Assembly: GCA_945905925.1 (NCBI GenBank) | Contig: CAMDQN010000070.1 | Location: forward strand, 1 to 34,531 | Direction of reading: 5' to 3' | DNA length: 34,531 bases | Source: Singulisphaera sp. GP187 | Lineage (GTDB): Bacteria; Planctomycetota; Planctomycetia; Gemmatales; Gemmataceae | Part shown: positions 13,651-21,768 of the stretch, piece after piece | Layout: the number at the start of each line of letters is the position of its first letter | Position numbering within the stretch: the stretch's first letter is position 1 | Notes under the pieces: model-generated | Seen by the model: the letters and a program-made list of their open reading frames with translations, nothing else | Told to the model about the DNA's origin: nothing | Databases searched by the model: none | Made by a program: the position numbers and the translations under genes

Positions 13651-14943
13651 ATGCCGCTGTTGGAAGTCGAGGGGCTGGTCAAGTATTACGGCAACCGGGC
13701 CGTTGTCGACGGCGTGTCGTTCTCGGTGGACGCGGGCGAGATCGTCGGTCTGCTCGGCCCCAACGGGGCCGGGAAGACGACCAGTTTCCGCATGACCACC
13801 GGGCAGATCCAACCGAACGACGGCAAGGTAACGTTCAACGGCGACGACGTGACCGCGCTGCCCATGTACCAGCGCGCGCGCCGCGGAATGGGCTACCTGT
13901 CGCAAGAGCCGAGCGTGTTCCGCAAGCTCACCGTCGAAGGGAACCTACTCGCGATCCTCGAAGCGCTGCCGCGGAGCCGCAAACTGGGCCGCAAACTCAG
14001 CCGCTCTGAACGGTGGGAACGCACCAACGAGGCACTGGCGCGCTTCAAATTAGACACGGTGCGAAAGAGCACTGCGGGCCGCTGTTCGGGCGGCGAAAAG
14101 CGCCGACTCGAAATCGCGCGCTGTTTGGTGTGCGAGCCGTTGCTCATCCTGCTCGACGAGCCGTTCGCGGCGGTTGATCCCATCACGACGGAAGACATCC
14201 GGCGGAACATCCGCGAACTGGCCGATTCGGGCATCGGCATTCTGATCACCGACCACAACGTGCGCGAGGTGTTCCGCACCGCGGACCGCGTGTACCTCAT
14301 CACCGCAGGAAAAGTGGTAACTCGCGGCACGCCGATGGAACTCGTGAACGATCAGGTCGCGATTGACGCGTACCTGGGCCACAGTTTCGAGGAAGACGGG
14401 TTCACTCGCCACTTCGACGCCCGCGCCGCGGCGCGCAAAGCGGAATCTTCGACGACCACACCCGCGCCGGTGCCGGTCGTGCGCTACACGCCGCCCGCGA
14501 GCAAGCCGGTCGTGACGCCGTCCGCGAAGGCGATTTCGCCACCGCCCGCGCCGGTCGCGACGGTGACGCCCCCGACAGCGTTCCCGGCCGCGCCGCCTTC
14601 GCCGTTCTCGTCCACCACGCCGGCCCCGGTGAGCGCGCCCGTCGGCGGGTCGATGGCCGCGGTGCTGGAGATCGAGAAGGTTCGCCGCGCCGTGGAAGGG
14701 TTAGCCGACGACCGCACGTTAAAGGCTTCGATGGTGGAGTTGGTTGCGCGCGGCACCGTGGCGATTCCCGCACTCCTCGAAGCGATGGAGCGACGCGACG
14801 CGACCCTTCGCACGCGGGCGTTCGAGGTGCTGAAGTACGTCGGAAAGAACTACGGCGCGCTCGAATACGACCCGAACGGCGCCACCGACGCGCGTCTCCG
14901 TCAGGTTGCATATCTCCGGGCCAAGTTGGAACGCCGCAGATAG
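13651..14943 (+). CDS. lptB: LptB-like LPS-export ATPase with long C-terminal extension
   Basis: A 430-residue protein. Residues 1-250 are an ATP-binding cassette of LptB type: GPNGAGKTT Walker A (37-45), SGGEKRRLEIARCL signature, Walker B LLILLDEP (164-171), and the LptB-like ITDHNVRE H-loop (199-206). LptB drives lipopolysaccharide transport from the inner membrane. After residue 260 comes a Pro/Ala/Thr-rich linker (about 265-335), then a helical region (about 336-430) in which AIPALLEAMERRDATLRTRAFEVL resembles one HEAT-type repeat pair. LptB itself is usually about 240 residues, so the tail is unusual. The ATG at 13651 follows AGGGGGA. No LptF/G/C/A gene is in the window. Confidence 0.8.
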   Translation: MPLLEVEGLVKYYGNRAVVDGVSFSVDAGEIVGLLGPNGAGKTTSFRMTTGQIQPNDGKVTFNGDDVTALPMYQRARRGMGYLSQEPSVFRKLTVEGNLLAILEALPRSRKLGRKLSRSERWERTNEALARFKLDTVRKSTAGRCSGGEKRRLEIARCLVCEPLLILLDEPFAAVDPITTEDIRRNIRELADSGIGILITDHNVREVFRTADRVYLITAGKVVTRGTPMELVNDQVAIDAYLGHSFEEDGFTRHFDARAAARKAESSTTTPAPVPVVRYTPPASKPVVTPSAKAISPPPAPVATVTPPTAFPAAPPSPFSSTTPAPVSAPVGGSMAAVLEIEKVRRAVEGLADDRTLKASMVELVARGTVAIPALLEAMERRDATLRTRAFEVLKYVGKNYGALEYDPNGATDARLRQVAYLRAKLERRR

Positions 14944-14944
14944 T

Positions 14945-14969
14945 GTTTGGTGTTTCGCGTTTGGTGTTT
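14945..14969. repeat. Short direct repeat GTTTGGTGTTT downstream of the LptB-like gene
   Basis: GTTTGGTGTTT occurs at 14945-14955 and 14959-14969. It resembles the T-rich 'TTTGGTGTTTCGCG' dispersed repeats common in such genomes. GGTGTTTCG here also pairs with CGAAACACC at about 15028-15036. Confidence 0.4.
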
Positions 14970-15037
14970 AGTATTTGGGAGGTCGCGTTCCTCTTCGAGC
15001 CGCGGCTAACTAACCACATACCAGGCACGAAACACCC

Positions 15038-15511
15038 ATGTCACCTCAAGAACTGGCCGACCAATACCTCGCCGGTGCGGCGCAACTCCGGGCCGCGGTC
15101 GCGGGCATGACCCGCGAACAACTCCTCGCGCGCCCGGTCGCGGGCAAGTGGAGCACGCTGGAAGTGGTGTGCCACATCAGCGACTTCGACCCGGTCCTCG
15201 TGGAGCGCATGAAGCGGATCCTCGCGATGGCGAGCGATGTTCCGCTGCTCCTGGCCGCGGACGAGAACCTGTTCTTGAAGGCGCTGAAGTACGATGACCG
15301 CGACGTGGAGGAAGAGTTGGCGGTGATCGACGCGACCCGCAAGCAGATGGCCCGCATCATTCGCAGGCTGACGCCGGAGCAACTTCAACTGACCGGCAAC
15401 CACAACAAGCGCGGCTTGCAGACGCTGGAGAAGGTGATTGGGATGGCCATTAATCACATCCCGAACCACTTGGCGTTCGTGGCCGAGAAGCGCAAGGTGC
15501 TGGGGGTGTAG
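15038..15511 (+). CDS. DinB-like four-helix protein
   Basis: A 157-residue, mainly helical protein of the DinB/YfiT-like superfamily. GKWSTLEVVCHISDFD near residues 36-51 is the typical first metal-binding helix, and NHIPNHLAFVAEKR near the C-terminus supplies the second His pair, while the family usually uses three His residues for a metal. Members include thiol-transferases and damage-inducible proteins, but the substrate cannot be predicted. It is codirectional with the LptB-like gene, 94 bases downstream. Its stop lies directly against the 15512 inverted repeat. Confidence 0.75.
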   Translation: MSPQELADQYLAGAAQLRAAVAGMTREQLLARPVAGKWSTLEVVCHISDFDPVLVERMKRILAMASDVPLLLAADENLFLKALKYDDRDVEEELAVIDATRKQMARIIRRLTPEQLQLTGNHNKRGLQTLEKVIGMAINHIPNHLAFVAEKRKVLGV

Positions 15512-15707
15512 TTTTGTAGGGTGGGTCGAGCCGGCTTTGCGGCGAAGGCCCACCACGACCAACGGCGCTGGCTCGCATGTCGTTCTGACGGACGCAATTG
15601 TAAAATGTTCCACGTGGAACGTCGGCGCACGTCTGAATATTGCGCGTCTGAACGTTGACGGTTCTGGTGGGCCTACGCCGCAAAGCCGGCTCGCACCCCC
15701 TACAAAA
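15512..15707. repeat. Long inverted repeat of 'TTTTGTAGGGTGGG' type
   Basis: The left arm 15512-15555 starts with TTTTGTAGGGTGGGTCGAGC and continues through CCGGCTTTGCGGCG. The right arm 15665-15707 is its complement with about 85 to 90 percent identity. The 109-base centre holds the parS-like palindrome. The arms begin one base after the DinB-like gene's stop and end one base before the stop of the next, convergent gene. Confidence 0.85.
15606..15621. promoter_or_regulatory. parS-like ParB-binding palindrome
   Basis: TGTTCCACGTGGAACG contains the perfect 14-bp palindrome GTTCCACGTGGAAC. This equals the parS palindrome recognised by ParB/Spo0J in Pseudomonas and fits the general GTTNCACGTGNAAC consensus. 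It lies in the centre of the inverted repeat at 15512-15707. No parA or parB gene is present in the window, and ParB binding is inferred from the motif only. Confidence 0.7.
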
Positions 15708-15708
15708 C

Positions 15709-18700
15709 CTACCTATCCGCGCGGAACTGCAACAGCCCCATGCCCTCGGGGCGCGGCTCGTTGTCGGCCGGGCCACTCCACGACTGCACGCCCACGCCCG
15801 GCACGAACCGCGACACGTTCATCGCCCACGTCTTCCCGTGAGCCGGCTTGTCGCTGGTCAATTCCACAAGCGGAATCGCGATCTCCGCCGTCCAGCCGGT
15901 GTCGGTCGCGTTGAACGCGACGTGGTACTTTGGGTTCCAGCCCTTATCGCCCCAACAGTCTTCCGCCAGACAACCGCGATGGTCGATCTGGAACCGGTAG
16001 TACGTCTGGTAGTCGCGGTCCATGTCGAGCAGGATGTCCACGCGATCGTGACCGCGCATGTCGGCATCGCGGAGCCGCTTCGCGACCGGTTCGACCTTCT
16101 TGCCGGTCGGGTACTCGCATTTCACCGCGATGTACACGTGGCGGTCGTCGTAGGTGAACATGCTCTCGGTCTTGTACTGCTCGCCGAACGTCTTCGCTTC
16201 TTCGGAAGCGGTCACCTTTAGTGACAGTGCCTTCGCACTCTTCCAACAATCGTCGTCGAGTTTACCGTCGAGTAGCGGGCGGCTATCGGTGAGTTTGCAG
16301 TACGCGAGCGGCTTCGGCGCCATCGGAATGGCGCTGGTGTTCGCGAGCCACATCTCCGCCGCGAGGCAGTCGCGCCACGGGTCGAGTCCGGGGTTCGCGG
16401 TCACGGCGGCGGGCGTGTGCTTGAAATAGTCGTTGATGAACGTGTCCGCGTCGTTGTGGCGCCCGACCTGCCGACGCGCGGCGAGGAAGCACAGCCACGA
16501 AGCCGGGTCGCGACTGTGGACTGGACCGAACGCGGCCAACTTCGGTTCCAGATCGAGACACGTCTGGTGCCACTTCAGAATCATGTTCGGGCTGTAGAAC
16601 TTGTAATGATCCTCGGTCACCGACGCGCCGCCGATGCCCGTGGTCGTGCCGCTCGCGGGCGCGATCTTGTTTCCGCTGTTGGCGTCGAAGGTCACGTTCT
16701 TGAGCAGCAACTTCTGCTGAATTTCGGTGCGACGACGGGCTTCGCTGCTCGCGTGGTAGCGCGTCATCCAGCGGAATGCTTCGACCGATAGCGGGTGTCC
16801 GGGGTAGTTCACGGTGAGGATGCCGAACACCTCGCGCGCCTCGATCCACTTGCCCTCGCGGGCCAATCGCGTGCCGACCGCGAACGCGGTGCGGGCCGCC
16901 ACGTCGTCGGGCATCTTCCTCAGGTCGGTGGTGAGTGAACCCATCAGTTTGTCCACGCCGCCGAACTCGGTGTCGCTGATGCCGGCGAGCGATTCGAGGT
17001 TCCGGCGCGCCTGCACCGCCTTCTGCTTCTCGGTCGCGGCGGCTGGGTCGTAGGTCATCGCGATGGTGCGTCGTGCCGTTCCGCCCGGTGCGAGCGCGGC
17101 GCCGTCCATCAGGTTGGCGTGCCCTTCCGCGCCTTGCAGCCGGTGCGCGACCAGCACGAAGCAGCGGCGGTCGGTGATGGCGCCATCGCCAGCGAGGACG
17201 CGGGTCGCGGCTTCGGAGTAGTCCTTTGGCGAATCGTTGAGCCGGTTGTTGAACACGCTCTGATCCATCTTCACCGCGGCGGTCTTCGGGTCGAGCGCGA
17301 GCGCGTAGAGCTTCTTCGCGGCCCACGGTTTGAGGCCGAGCGTGGTGATCTGTTCCGGGAATGCGTTCGGGTCGGCGGCTTGTTTGAACGCTTCCTTCGC
17401 GACGTTCAGCGCGAGCGCATCAGCCGGTGTGGTGTCAGCGGCGTAGAGGTCGCACACGATCACTTCCGGCTGCCACGTGCGAATCGCGAGCACCGCCTGG
17501 CGCAGCAGTTGTTCGTTCGCCTTGTTGCCGTGTGCGCGGTCCCACGTTGCGAGCAACTCGCGCGGCGGCAGTCCGACCGCGTGCGCCGCGACCGGGAACG
17601 CCCACGCGCTTTCCGCCGCGGCGCCGCCGGCCAACCGCATCGCGTAACGCGACCGTTCGCCGTCGCTCGCGCGCTTCGGATCGACCGTGGCCGGGTCCGC
17701 GTTCATCAGGCTGGTCGAAGCACACAAGTAGCCGTCGGCGCCGCCGAGGTGCGCCACTACATCGAGCGGCGTACTCTTGCTGCTCGCGTGGAGGAACAGC
17801 GCCGCGGCCCGCTGACCGCCAGCCTTCTGCACCTTCCAGGTCTTGCCGCCGTCGCTCGTGCCGATGATGCACCCGAGATCACCGACGATCCAGCCGTCCT
17901 TTTCGCTGATGAAGTGGATGCCGTTCGCGGGCACGGTGAGTTCGGTCTTCTGCACTTCCCACGTCTTGCCGAGGTCGCTGCTATGCAGCACGAACCCGCC
18001 CGGGCGACCCGCGACCCACACATGATTCCCGACCGAAGCGACGCACTTAAAATCGCACGCCGCGAGCGCCGCGGCCGGAAGTCCGAGGTTCACGAAGCCC
18101 CACTTCTTCCCACCATCGGTGCTGGTGAGCACCGCGCCGCCGTCGCACGCGGCGAAGCACGGCGCGAAACCTAGCGGGGCGGTGCTCCACGCGACACCGT
18201 GGACCGTGCGCCCCGCGAGTGGGTCGAGTTCCGCCTCGTGATATTCGGCGTCCGAATAGCCGCCCGGAGCCTTCGCCGGCAACGGGGGAGTCAGAGTTCC
18301 GAGTTTGCCCCACACGCCCGCGACAAGGGTGTTCCTCCCACCGGGACCGGGAATGATGTCCGCGGCGCGGTTCGACGGCATTCGCGGCCCCTTCACCGGC
18401 TCCCACGTCGCGCCGGCGTCCGTGGTGGTGAACATGCCGGTGGGGAACGCTTCGGAGCCGTCGCCGCACGCGAAGCCGTTCTTCTCGTCGAAGAACTTGA
18501 TCGCGTGCAGACCGGGCATCACGTTGGTGCCCATGTCGGCCCACTTGATGCCGCCGTCGGTGGTCTTCAGCATCACGCCGACCGACCCGGCGGGCGTATC
18601 AATGCGGCCGACCGCCCACCCGGTGTACGGCGTGACGAAGTGAATCCCGCGGAGGCTGGCCCGCGTGCCGGTCTTCTGACGCTCCCACGTTTTACCGCCG

Positions 18701-18873
18701 TCGATGGAGTGCCAGACAGCGCCGTCGTCGCCGCACGCCCAGCCTTCGCTCGCGTCCACAAACTTGACCACGTGCAACCCGGCGTCATCAAATGCGACCG
18801 TGGGTTGTGCGAGCACGGGGGCCGTCATCGCGAACACAGACGCCGCCACGAGAAGTAACCGAGCCTGAATCAT
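15709..18873 (-). CDS. Large secreted Asp-box propeller protein with C-terminal CBM9-like domain
   Basis: A 1054-residue protein with a Sec signal (LLLVAASVFAMTAPVLAQ). Residues about 25-355 hold at least six Asp-box motifs (SIDGGKTW, TTDGGIKW, TTDAGATW, STDGGKKW, SSDLGKTW, TSDGGKTW) of a Ycf48/BNR-like propeller. Residues about 360-560 resemble a PIG-L-type deacetylase in outline (DVVAHLGGADGYL, then IRTWQPEVIVCD), but the HPDD metal site is not evident. A helical segment follows. Residues about 870-1050 look like a family 9 carbohydrate-binding module (LLDGKLDDDCWKSA, FTYDDRHVYIAV, HDRVDILLDMDRDYQTYYRF). The ATG at 18873 was preferred to a GTG at 18885, since GGAG lies close upstream. A cell-surface or envelope role is inferred; no activity can be assigned. 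Confidence 0.72.
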   Translation of the reverse strand: MIQARLLLVAASVFAMTAPVLAQPTVAFDDAGLHVVKFVDASEGWACGDDGAVWHSIDGGKTWERQKTGTRASLRGIHFVTPYTGWAVGRIDTPAGSVGVMLKTTDGGIKWADMGTNVMPGLHAIKFFDEKNGFACGDGSEAFPTGMFTTTDAGATWEPVKGPRMPSNRAADIIPGPGGRNTLVAGVWGKLGTLTPPLPAKAPGGYSDAEYHEAELDPLAGRTVHGVAWSTAPLGFAPCFAACDGGAVLTSTDGGKKWGFVNLGLPAAALAACDFKCVASVGNHVWVAGRPGGFVLHSSDLGKTWEVQKTELTVPANGIHFISEKDGWIVGDLGCIIGTSDGGKTWKVQKAGGQRAAALFLHASSKSTPLDVVAHLGGADGYLCASTSLMNADPATVDPKRASDGERSRYAMRLAGGAAAESAWAFPVAAHAVGLPPRELLATWDRAHGNKANEQLLRQAVLAIRTWQPEVIVCDLYAADTTPADALALNVAKEAFKQAADPNAFPEQITTLGLKPWAAKKLYALALDPKTAAVKMDQSVFNNRLNDSPKDYSEAATRVLAGDGAITDRRCFVLVAHRLQGAEGHANLMDGAALAPGGTARRTIAMTYDPAAATEKQKAVQARRNLESLAGISDTEFGGVDKLMGSLTTDLRKMPDDVAARTAFAVGTRLAREGKWIEAREVFGILTVNYPGHPLSVEAFRWMTRYHASSEARRRTEIQQKLLLKNVTFDANSGNKIAPASGTTTGIGGASVTEDHYKFYSPNMILKWHQTCLDLEPKLAAFGPVHSRDPASWLCFLAARRQVGRHNDADTFINDYFKHTPAAVTANPGLDPWRDCLAAEMWLANTSAIPMAPKPLAYCKLTDSRPLLDGKLDDDCWKSAKALSLKVTASEEAKTFGEQYKTESMFTYDDRHVYIAVKCEYPTGKKVEPVAKRLRDADMRGHDRVDILLDMDRDYQTYYRFQIDHRGCLAEDCWGDKGWNPKYHVAFNATDTGWTAEIAIPLVELTSDKPAHGKTWAMNVSRFVPGVGVQSWSGPADNEPRPEGMGLLQFRADR

Positions 18874-19008
18874 GCTCCGCTCCACTGAACTGAGAGCCTC
18901 CTATCAATCGGCGGAGGCTTTGGGGGAAGCGGGGTAATAGGCGCGCGGCGGAAATGACGCTAGCCGAGTTTCAGGGTCGTTTAGTTCGTGAAGGTAGCTG
19001 GTTTCGCC

Positions 19009-19093
19009 AACCCCTCCCCAACCCCTCCCCTAAGAAGGGAGGGGCTTCAGCATTTAGCCCCTCCCTTCTTAGGGGAGGGGTTGGGGAGGGGTT
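19009..19093. repeat. Perfect 37-bp inverted repeat of 'CCCCTAAGAAGGG' type
   Basis: 19009-19045 is an exact reverse complement of 19057-19093, with an 11-base loop. The left arm matches 7528-7563 over 36 bases, which makes this the second copy of that family. It lies between two divergent genes. Confidence 0.92.
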
Positions 19094-19147
19094 CTTTCGG
19101 GCGAGAACTCACTTGACGCGACTACCGGGAATGACAATACCTGCGGC

Positions 19148-20224
19148 ATGCGTCTCTCCATATCGCGGGTGGCCAGGCTGTTTCGGCAACCGCTCGGATC
19201 GCGTACCGGCGGACGGGCGCGGCTTCGCGTGGTCGCCCACGACCCGGTTCCGTTCGCACCGAACCGGCACCGCTCGCGTGCGAGGCTCGCGCTGGCGCTG
19301 TTCCCGCCGGCGTTCGTGGTGGTGCTGTTGACGGTCTGGGCGGGCGTCGAAGCCGCCGTTCCCGAAATCACCGATACCGATTACCACGCCCGGTTGCAAC
19401 TCGTTCGCACAGCGGCAGCCGAACACCCTGACCGGCCACTCGGCATCGTGTTGGGGAGTTCGCGCACCGTGTGGGCATTCCGCCCTGAGCAACTAACCGA
19501 ACCCGACGGCGTCCACTGGGTGAACGGGGCGCACGTGGGTGCCGGGCCAACGTTGGATCGGGTGATCCTGCACCGGTTCCTGCGCGACGGGATCAGGCCC
19601 ACGGTGGTGGTACTCGAAGTGATGCCACCATTCTTCGTGAAGGAAAACAACCGGTTCGTGGTCGGGCACTTCGCGGTCTCCGAGATGCCGCTGGCGCGCC
19701 GATACTCGGACAAACCGTTCGGCTACGACTACCACTTCCTACGCCACCGGTTGAGGCGCGCGCCCGACCTCGTGCGTGTCACCGACCCACTCGCGGGGTA
19801 TCAGATCCACGACGCGCGCGGCGGTCGGATCGCGGAAATCGACATGAGTCCGGCCGATCGCGCGAAGCGGACCGCGGCGGCCTTCAAGGAGCACGGCGAA
19901 TACCTGCGGCGCATGACCGTGCGCCCGGCCGCAGACCTCGCGTTTCGCGACACCCTCCGCGAAGCCGCGGACCACGGCATCCGCGTCGTGGTGCTCCGTG
20001 CGCCGGAGGGACCGACGTTCCGCAGTTGGTACGACCCGGAGGGGTTGAAGCGGTTCGACGAGTACATCGCGGGCGTCGCGGGCGAGTTCGGAACGCCGGT
20101 GATCGACGCGCGTCTGTGGCTGGACGAAGAAGACTTCTTCGATTCGCATCACGCGTTGAAGCGAGGCGCGGACAAGTTCACCCTGCGGTTCGCACGCGAG
20201 TTCGCGAACCTTCCCGGCCATTGA
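19148..20224 (+). CDS. Membrane-anchored SGNH-like protein (DltD/DUF1574-like)
   Basis: A 358-residue protein with a basic cytoplasmic N-terminus, one membrane segment (about 46-70, LALALFPPAFVVVLLTVWAG) and an extracytoplasmic SGNH-type domain. GSSR (103-106) corresponds to block I with its nucleophilic Ser, and DSHHALKRGADKF (332 on) supplies the Asp-x-x-His of block V. Such proteins esterify or de-esterify envelope polymers such as acylated polysaccharides; here only the fold is suggested. The start ATG at 19148 has no strong Shine-Dalgarno. It lies after the 37-bp inverted repeat, and the repeat may belong to its 5' untranslated region. Confidence 0.6.
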   Translation: MRLSISRVARLFRQPLGSRTGGRARLRVVAHDPVPFAPNRHRSRARLALALFPPAFVVVLLTVWAGVEAAVPEITDTDYHARLQLVRTAAAEHPDRPLGIVLGSSRTVWAFRPEQLTEPDGVHWVNGAHVGAGPTLDRVILHRFLRDGIRPTVVVLEVMPPFFVKENNRFVVGHFAVSEMPLARRYSDKPFGYDYHFLRHRLRRAPDLVRVTDPLAGYQIHDARGGRIAEIDMSPADRAKRTAAAFKEHGEYLRRMTVRPAADLAFRDTLREAADHGIRVVVLRAPEGPTFRSWYDPEGLKRFDEYIAGVAGEFGTPVIDARLWLDEEDFFDSHHALKRGADKFTLRFAREFANLPGH

Positions 20225-20272
20225 TACCGTGGGTCGAGCGGTGGTACACTCACATCTCACCCCGAGGCCGTC

Positions 20273-20353
20273 ATGCCGATCCACGACTGGGCCCGTGTTC
20301 CCGCTTACGCGGACGTGCTGCCGCACGACCGCAAGAAGCTCGAACCGCGCTGA
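20273..20353 (+). pseudogene. Remnant of a DUF4058-like gene
   Basis: A 26-codon frame starts MPIHDWARVPAY, nearly the same as the usual start of DUF4058 proteins (MPIHDWTRV), then ends at a stop after DRKKLEPR. Known family members are about 200 residues or more, so the rest is missing or deleted. The upstream CACCCCGAGGCCGTC may be remains of its leader. The family match is from recognition of ten residues only. Confidence 0.4.
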
Positions 20354-20469
20354 GCGCTCCTGCGATTCGTGTCGCGGCCTTTTTCAGTAAGCCCACCTTG
20401 CCGAGGCGGGCTGCGTTCGAGTTGGTGAAGCAACACGAAGGTACGAGCAGCGATACGAAGTGCGAAGCC

Positions 20470-20490
20470 GTGCCGCTCGGCAAGCGGCAC
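20470..20490. terminator. Hairpin between convergent SGNH and Gfo/Idh genes
   Basis: GTGCCGCT at 20470-20477 pairs with AGCGGCAC at 20483-20490 around a 5-base loop, ten bases after the stop of the minus-strand oxidoreductase. A second, weaker hairpin lies at 20390-20412. Neither is followed by a T-run. Confidence 0.45.
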
Positions 20491-20500
20491 CTACCAGAAC

Positions 20501-21688
20501 TCACTTCCGGCTCTTCGGGTGGCGGAACGGGATCCACCCGCCATTCGCCTTGCTGCTCTCCACGCACTTCGTGATGAACAGCATACCCTCCACGCCGTCG
20601 TAGATGTTCGGGTACACCGTGTTCACGGTCTCGAACTTCTCGCCGTTGGCGCGCTTCACGATCGCGTCGTAAGCGGTGTTGTAGACGTTCGCGAACGCCT
20701 CGAAGAACGCTTCCGGGTGGCCACTCGGAAGACGCACACTGCTTCCGTGCGCGGCACCCAAGTACGGCCCACCGTTGCGCGTGTAGAGCTTGTGCGGCTC
20801 GCCGTTCTTCCGCACCAGCAGCTTGTTCGGTTCCTCCTGGTGCCACTCGATCGCACCCTTTGTGCCGTCCACTTCGATGAACAGGTCGTTCTCGCGGCCG
20901 TGCGAAATCTGCGACGCGGTCACGGTCGCGAGCGCGCCGTTGTCGAACCGCACCAGCGCCACACCGTAATCATCGAGCGCGCGACCGGATTCAAACACCT
21001 TCAGCGAGCAGGAAATCTCTTTCGGCAGCAGCCCGGTGATGTAGCGGCCGAGGTTGTACGCGTGCGTGCCGATGTCGCCGAAGCACCCCGCGATGCCGCT
21101 TTGCTTCGGGTCGGTGCGCCACTTCGCCTGCTTCTGGTCGCTCGATTCGAGTCGGGTGCGGAGCCAGCCCTGGATGTAGTTGGAGCGGATCGCGTTGATC
21201 TCGCCGAGGTCGCCGTTGAGGACCATTTCGCGCGCCTGCCGCACGAGCGGATACCCGGTGTAGTTGTGCGTGACTGCGAACACCACGCCCGACTTCTCGA
21301 CCACCTTGAGCAACTCTTCAGCTTGAGCGAGGTCGAACGTGAGCGGCTTGTCGCAGATCACGTTGTAGCCGGCTTCCGCGAACGTCTTCGCGATCTCGAA
21401 GTGCGTGTGATTCGGCGTCGCGACGGAAACGAAATCCACCTTGTCGGTGCGTTTGGCTTCGGCTTCGGCCATCTCCTTGTAGGAACCGTAAGCGCGTTCG
21501 GCGGGGATGTCGTAATCGGCCGCGGACGCTTTCGCCTTCGCGGCATCGCTGGACAGCGCACCCGCGACGAGTGCCGCGCGGTTATCGAGCACCGCGGCGG
21601 TGGCGTGAACGCGACCGATGAAGGCACCTTGCCCGCCCCCGATGAGGCCCATGCGAAGTTTGCGGTTGAGCGGCGCGTTGGTCGGCAC
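20501..21688 (-). CDS. Gfo/Idh/MocA family oxidoreductase
   Basis: A 395-residue NAD(P)-dependent oxidoreductase, a family that acts on sugars, inositols and related hydroxy compounds. The nucleotide-binding loop is GGGQGAFIG (17-25). DKP (113-115) holds the family's active-site Lys (ICDKPLT, normally EKP). Further on, [14 protein letters not shown] is the conserved substrate-side Asp/His segment. The GTG at 21688 was chosen because GGGAG lies seven bases upstream; a start at the second Met (MGLIGG) is possible. It follows the CoA-transferase by 80 bases on the same strand, so the two may be an operon. The substrate is not predictable. Confidence 0.85.
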   Translation of the reverse strand: MPTNAPLNRKLRMGLIGGGQGAFIGRVHATAAVLDNRAALVAGALSSDAAKAKASAADYDIPAERAYGSYKEMAEAEAKRTDKVDFVSVATPNHTHFEIAKTFAEAGYNVICDKPLTFDLAQAEELLKVVEKSGVVFAVTHNYTGYPLVRQAREMVLNGDLGEINAIRSNYIQGWLRTRLESSDQKQAKWRTDPKQSGIAGCFGDIGTHAYNLGRYITGLLPKEISCSLKVFESGRALDDYGVALVRFDNGALATVTASQISHGRENDLFIEVDGTKGAIEWHQEEPNKLLVRKNGEPHKLYTRNGGPYLGAAHGSSVRLPSGHPEAFFEAFANVYNTAYDAIVKRANGEKFETVNTVYPNIYDGVEGMLFITKCVESSKANGGWIPFRHPKSRK

Positions 21689-21768
21689 GGCGGAACTCCC
21701 GGGAAGAGGTTCAGAGGGGAAGCGTGCCGGAGATTGTAAGGAAGGCGCGTAAAGTGGGCGAGTCGCGC

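Noticed and set aside
18895-18919. A 7-bp hairpin AGCCTCC/GGAGGCT upstream of the large Asp-box gene
   Set aside because: It is short and not located as a terminator. A chance stem in GC-rich DNA is as likely.
20519-21739. A 406-codon plus-strand frame antisense to the Gfo/Idh gene
   Set aside because: It lacks any recognisable domain, and the minus strand has the conserved oxidoreductase motifs.
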